Below, in pieces: positions 60,661 through 64,000 of a DNA stretch of 64,000 nucleotides. A program made the translations under genes and the position numbers. This stretch comes from Solwaraspora sp. WMMA2065. Its GTDB lineage: Bacteria; Actinomycetota; Actinomycetes; Mycobacteriales; Micromonosporaceae. The notes under the pieces were generated by a model. The model did no database searches. It was not told the origin of the DNA and was given only the letters and a program-made list of their open reading frames with translations. The first letter of the stretch is position 1. Each line of letters begins with the position of its first letter. The stretch is taken from positions 3,534,001-3,598,000 of the forward strand of contig NZ_CP128361.1 in assembly GCF_030345075.1 (NCBI RefSeq), given 5' to 3'.

Positions 60661-61362
60661 CTACGCGTGCTGGGCGGCGGCTGAGGTCCGGGCGCGCGGG
60701 CGGACCTGCTCCCGGGCCTCGGGTGCCAGCCGGGGCGGCCAGCTGCCGGGCACCAGGACCCCGCAGTGGTACGCCCAGGCGACCAACGCGGTCCGGTTGG
60801 TCACTCGCGCCTGGCGCAGCAGCGCGGTCACGTGGTACTCGACGCCCTTGCGGCTCAAATGCAGGCTGGCGGCCAGCTCGGCGGTCGAGGCGCCACCGGC
60901 GAGCCCTTCCAGCACCCGGGCGCCGACCTCGGTCAGCTGCGGGCGGCGTACCCGGTTCTCCGGGGTGAGCAGCACCAGCACCGAGTCGGCCGGCGGCTCC
61001 GTCCCGCGGACCGCCACGGCGGTGATGTGGCTGGAGGCGAGGCGGCCGTCGGTGGTGGTCACCTCGGCCAGGCCGACGAAGTGCGGGTACGCGTCGGTCA
61101 GCAGGATGCTGAACCGGTGGCGGAACCAGGCCCGCCGGTCCGGGTGCAGCACCAGCTCGAACGGGCGTCCGGCGAGCTGCGCGCCCGACCAGCCGATCCA
61201 CCGGGTCAGGCCGGCCGAGACGCGCACCACCCGGCCGTACCGGTCGAGCTGCAGGGCCCGGGCGTCGGGCCGGAGCCGGAGCCCACCGATCAGGTCGGGG
61301 TCGGCGCCGGCTGCCAGGCCGGGTTCCGTACGGGCAACGCTGGTGATGCTGGCAGTCTCCAC
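60661..61362 (-). CDS. PAS-LuxR transcriptional regulator
   Basis: 233 residues. N-terminal PAS-like domain (about 35-130; LDRYGRVVRVSAGLTRWIG, GLAEVTTTDGRLASSHITAVAV) and a C-terminal LuxR HTH (about 137-200; LTEVGARVLEGLAGGASTAELAASLHLSRKGVEYHVTALL). PAS-LuxR regulators such as PimM control secondary metabolism. Repeats at 61410-61472 lie about 50 bases upstream of its ATG, likely its own operators. Confidence 0.85.
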   Translation of the reverse strand: METASITSVARTEPGLAAGADPDLIGGLRLRPDARALQLDRYGRVVRVSAGLTRWIGWSGAQLAGRPFELVLHPDRRAWFRHRFSILLTDAYPHFVGLAEVTTTDGRLASSHITAVAVRGTEPPADSVLVLLTPENRVRRPQLTEVGARVLEGLAGGASTAELAASLHLSRKGVEYHVTALLRQARVTNRTALVAWAYHCGVLVPGSWPPRLAPEAREQVRPRARTSAAAQHA

Positions 61363-61409
61363 AAAAGGTACGTTGCCCGGCTCGACTGCTCATTCGGCAG
61401 TCCATTTTC

Positions 61410-61472
61410 TGCTTGCTTCGACCCGGTTGTTGCTTGCTTGGGCCCGGTTGTTCCCACTTCAGGCCCGGTTAT
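61410..61472. repeat. Three 21-bp tandem repeats upstream of the LuxR gene
   Basis: 61410-61430, 61431-61451 and 61452-61472. The first two are tgcttgctt-NN-cccggttgt and differ in only two bases; the third shares the ggcccggttat end. The 21-bp period is two helical turns. They sit in the 345-bp gap between the divergent LuxR and DsbA genes; nothing else was seen in that gap. Confidence 0.72.
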
Positions 61473-61707
61473 CGCGCACTGTAGTTGAAAAACAACTCGC
61501 TGCGCATGGCCCAGTTGGTCGGTGCGTACCCACCTGATGCGCCGTCATCGTGTCAGCCGAGCGCCGGCCGCTCCACCTGTTACTGGGCAGTACCCCGGAA
61601 ATGTGTCCCGAAGGGTGTCACCGACGAGGGTGTCTCGCACGTTGCCCCGGCGGCGACGCGGCACCCGGTTACCCTCGGCGGGACCAACCCGGGCCTGGAA
61701 GGTGACG

Positions 61708-62391
61708 ATGACGACCTCAACGACCGGCGACCGGGCCGACGCCGCCGCCACCCCCCTGGTCCGGATCGACGTGTGGTCCGACGTGATCTGCCCCTGGTGC
61801 TACATCGGGAAGCGACGGCTGCACACCGCGTTGGAGCAGTTCCCGTACGCCGACCGGGTGCAGGTGCGTTGGCGCAGCTTCCAGCTGGACCCCACGCACG
61901 GTGAGCCGCTGCCGGTGCCCGAGATGCTGGCCCGCCGGACCGGCGGGTCACCGGCCCAGGTCCGGGCGATGACTCAGCGGGTCAGCGAGTTGGCCGTCGC
62001 CGAGGGCCTGACCTACGCACTGGACCGCGCGGTCTCGGTGAACACCTTCGACGCGCACCGGTTGAACCAGTTCGCCTCGGCGAACGGGCTGGGCGGGCCG
62101 CTGCACGAGCGGCTGATGCGGGCGCACCTGGCCGAAGCCGCAGTGCTGGACGACCCGCAGACCCTGGTCCGGCTCGCCGTCGAGGTCGGCCTGGACCGGA
62201 CCGGCGCCGAGCAGGTGGTCCACGGCGACGGGTACGCCGCCGAGGTCGAAGCCGACGCCCGGGCCGCCCGCCGGCTGGGCGCCACCGGGGTGCCCTTCTT
62301 CGTGCTGAACGACCGGTGGGGGATCTCCGGGGCGCAGCCGGTCGAGACGTTCGCGTCCGCGCTGCGCACCGCCCACAGCGCGGCGGTGTAG
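61708..62391 (+). CDS. DsbA-family FrnE-type oxidoreductase
   Basis: 227 residues. CPWC at 28-31 (VWSDVICPWCYIGKRRL), thioredoxin fold with helical insert, and the cis-Pro segment GATGVPFFVLNDRWGISGAQP. FrnE proteins are cytosolic disulfide isomerases/2-hydroxychromene-2-carboxylate isomerase-like enzymes; some act in oxidative stress or polyketide pathways. ATG at 61708 preceded by GGAAGG. Confidence 0.9.
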   Translation: MTTSTTGDRADAAATPLVRIDVWSDVICPWCYIGKRRLHTALEQFPYADRVQVRWRSFQLDPTHGEPLPVPEMLARRTGGSPAQVRAMTQRVSELAVAEGLTYALDRAVSVNTFDAHRLNQFASANGLGGPLHERLMRAHLAEAAVLDDPQTLVRLAVEVGLDRTGAEQVVHGDGYAAEVEADARAARRLGATGVPFFVLNDRWGISGAQPVETFASALRTAHSAAV

Positions 62392-62403
62392 CCCACGGGC
62401 GGA

Positions 62404-62772
62404 TCAGCCCGCCTGTTGGCGGTCGCGGCCGTCCTCCCCGGCGGATCGTTGGCCGCCGCCGGGCTCCGCCGTGCGGGCCTGCTCGGCCACCGTCGGCGGC
62501 GCGGCCGACGGCCGGTGTGACCGGTAGGTCAGCCACAGCGCGGCGATACCGGCGATCGCGGCGGCGACGCTGGCCAGCTGGTCGGCCAGCGACGGGCCGA
62601 TGCTGACCACGACGACGACCAGCAGCACCAGGGCGAGCGTGCCGAGGCCGGCGGTGCGCAGGAACTGCCGTACCGCCGGTCCGGCGTCGCGGAGCACCAG
62701 GACGGCGAGAAGTTCGAGCACGATGATGCCCGCCATCACCAGCAGCGGGACGTGCCATGGTTCTATCTGCAC
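62404..62772 (-). CDS. Small membrane protein
   Basis: 122 residues. Two to three membrane helices (VPLLVMAGIIVLELLAVLVL, LALVLLVVVVVSIGPSLA, VAAAIAGIAALWLTY) and a hydrophilic Arg/Gln/Gly-rich tail. Possible partner of the downstream ABC-type protein; function unknown. Confidence 0.6.
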   Translation of the reverse strand: MQIEPWHVPLLVMAGIIVLELLAVLVLRDAGPAVRQFLRTAGLGTLALVLLVVVVVSIGPSLADQLASVAAAIAGIAALWLTYRSHRPSAAPPTVAEQARTAEPGGGQRSAGEDGRDRQQAG

Positions 62773-62808
62773 GACGTACCTCTCCGGACCGTGCCGCCGG
62801 CCCCGGGG

Positions 62809-64000
62809 TCAGGCCAGCGCACTGGCCATCTCCGTGGTGAACTGTGGCGACAGGTCCTGGTCCTCGTAGAGAAACCGTTCGACATGCTCCTTGACCACGT
62901 CGGAGAACCGTCGGTAACCCGGGTGCACCGGCCGGGGCAGCGAGTTCTCCACCGCCTCGCGCACTCTGACCAGGTGCGGGATCGAGGCCCGCAGATTCGG
63001 GTCGTTGTACGCGCCGATCGCGGTCGGCGCGATGCCGTGCGAGGCGAGGATCTTCTGCGCACCTTCGCTGGTGGCGAACGAGATGAACGCCAGGGCACGG
63101 TCGACGTACCGCGAACCGGCGACGACGGCCAGGCTCTGGCCGCCGAGGATGCCCTGGCTGAGCGGGTCGACCCGGATCCGCCCGGTTGCCACGTCCCGGT
63201 TGCCGGCAAGTTGCAGCTTGCGGTACTCGACCGGCCAGCTGCGCAGGTACCGGATAGTGGAGTCGGCCGCGCCGAACGCCTCGAGTGACTCGGGCTCGCC
63301 GCCGGATGTCAGCACCTTTCCAGCGTCGATCGCGTCCTTCAACGGCTTCAGCGCGGCCTTCCACAGTTCAAGGTCGGTGGAGATCCGGTCGGCGGGCCGT
63401 TCGACACCGGGCGTTCCCGGTGGTTTCAGTACGGCGGGTCGCTCGGCAACGGCGTGTTCCAGGACGTTGACCACGAACGCCTCGTAGAACGCCGATACGT
63501 TGGGGCGCAGCTGGCCGACGAACTGCTGCGACCCGTCCGGGATCGTGGCGAGCAGGTCGGGCAGCCGGCGGGGCGGCGCCTCGGTGGAGTCGCCGTCGAG
63601 CCGGGTGAACAGCATGCCGACGTCGGTGTTGAACGGCGCGGCCCAGTACACGCCGGGTTCGTCGGGCACCCGGCTGACCTGGTCGAGGGGGGTGATGAGT
63701 TGCCGCCCGCCGGTCGGCGGGATCTTCTCGATCAGACCGTTGGTGGCGAACTCGGGCACGTCGACGATGTCGAGGTTGAGCAGGTCGGCCTCACCGGCGG
63801 CGGCCTTCTCCAGCATGATCCGGCGTTCGTCGCCGGAGCCGCTGTCGATCGGGTCGACCCGTACGATGGTCTGCGGGTTTGTCTCGTTCCACATGCTCAC
63901 CAGCAGGTCTCGGGCGCCGGTCGGGTCTCCGCCTGTGGACAGTCGCAGCTCGACCCGCGATTGCAGTCGGCCGCCGGGGGCGGCGTAGGTGGCGACCGCG
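62809..64000 (-). CDS. Extracellular solute-binding protein, 3' part (runs off window)
   Basis: About 397 residues are visible; the frame remains open to the right edge (…VELRLSTGGDPTGARDLLVSMWNE), so the true start and lipobox lie beyond the window. Family 1 solute-binding features: GEADLLNLDIVDVPEFATNGLIEKI, YWAAPFNTDVGMLF, RALAFISFATSEGAQKILA. It binds a sugar or similar compound for an ABC importer; permease genes are not in view. The GTG at 63900 is an internal codon, not the start. Confidence 0.85.
   Translation of the reverse strand, partial: AVATYAAPGGRLQSRVELRLSTGGDPTGARDLLVSMWNETNPQTIVRVDPIDSGSGDERRIMLEKAAAGEADLLNLDIVDVPEFATNGLIEKIPPTGGRQLITPLDQVSRVPDEPGVYWAAPFNTDVGMLFTRLDGDSTEAPPRRLPDLLATIPDGSQQFVGQLRPNVSAFYEAFVVNVLEHAVAERPAVLKPPGTPGVERPADRISTDLELWKAALKPLKDAIDAGKVLTSGGEPESLEAFGAADSTIRYLRSWPVEYRKLQLAGNRDVATGRIRVDPLSQGILGGQSLAVVAGSRYVDRALAFISFATSEGAQKILASHGIAPTAIGAYNDPNLRASIPHLVRVREAVENSLPRPVHPGYRRFSDVVKEHVERFLYEDQDLSPQFTTEMASALA

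Overview
The window is very GC-rich, with strongly third-position-biased codons, frequent GTG starts and many ATGA or GTGA gene overlaps. It carries actinobacterial families: DUF397 next to an XRE/DUF5753 regulator, DUF574 methyltransferase, DUF2470, a PPOX F420-dependent enzyme and WXG-type proteins. This points to a filamentous actinomycete, most likely Micromonosporaceae. No tRNA, rRNA, CRISPR array or intact insertion sequence was seen. All family names come from reading the translations; no database search was possible.

Layout. 1-992 is the 5' part of a nonribosomal peptide adenylation gene, leaving the window on the minus strand. 1193-6512 holds a lone precorrin-6A synthase (cobF), a GntR and a WYL regulator, an SDR and a secreted ricin-B/beta-helix protein. 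6549-15260 is a complete haem-acquisition locus: HtaA, DUF916/WxL-type and membrane-anchored surface proteins, a lipoprotein-permease-ATPase importer, haem oxygenase and a DUF2470 protein, with two IdeR/DtxR-type iron boxes in the divergent promoter. 15305-20454 carries a lipoprotein, a secreted sugar dehydrogenase with CBM2, a TPR membrane protein, GlsB and an LCP ligase.

20524-25337 is the most interesting part: a Crp-like regulator, a class III nucleotide-cyclase-like protein, a P-loop protein with an NLR-like layout and a coiled-coil protein, the last three overlapping by 1-4 bases. The C-terminus of the cyclase-like protein and the N-terminus of the P-loop protein share a short Gly/Asn/Gln motif, a pattern known for amyloid-type signalling between NLR-like proteins and their effectors.

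25695-42136 is a mixed region: F420 enzyme, XRE/DUF574 pair, GGDEF-EAL protein, a Zur-box-controlled CobW-like protein lacking its P-loop, an orphan ParA pair, a HelD-like ATPase, an LPMO, a fused kinase/permease deletion scar, and a TetR/monooxygenase pair with two operator-like palindromes. 42260-47341 is rich in decayed genes: a TPR and a YcaO remnant, a Ser/Thr kinase with an in-frame amber, and a methylase fragment.

47418-60598 contains two related sets of proteins that look like type VII secretion clients (small helical protein, W-x-G hydrophobic-hairpin protein, YbaB-like protein) plus paralogous lipoproteins. They are interrupted by an AraC/VOC pair split by a toxin-antitoxin-like module and by an XRE/DUF397 pair. 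60661-64000 ends with a PAS-LuxR regulator, a FrnE-type DsbA protein, a small membrane protein and a partial solute-binding protein.

Two sequence-level themes recur. Short tandem duplications (13-29 bp period) lie over or next to the stop codons of six genes. A ~40-bp palindrome occurs twice, 39 kb apart, with a compensatory base-pair change.
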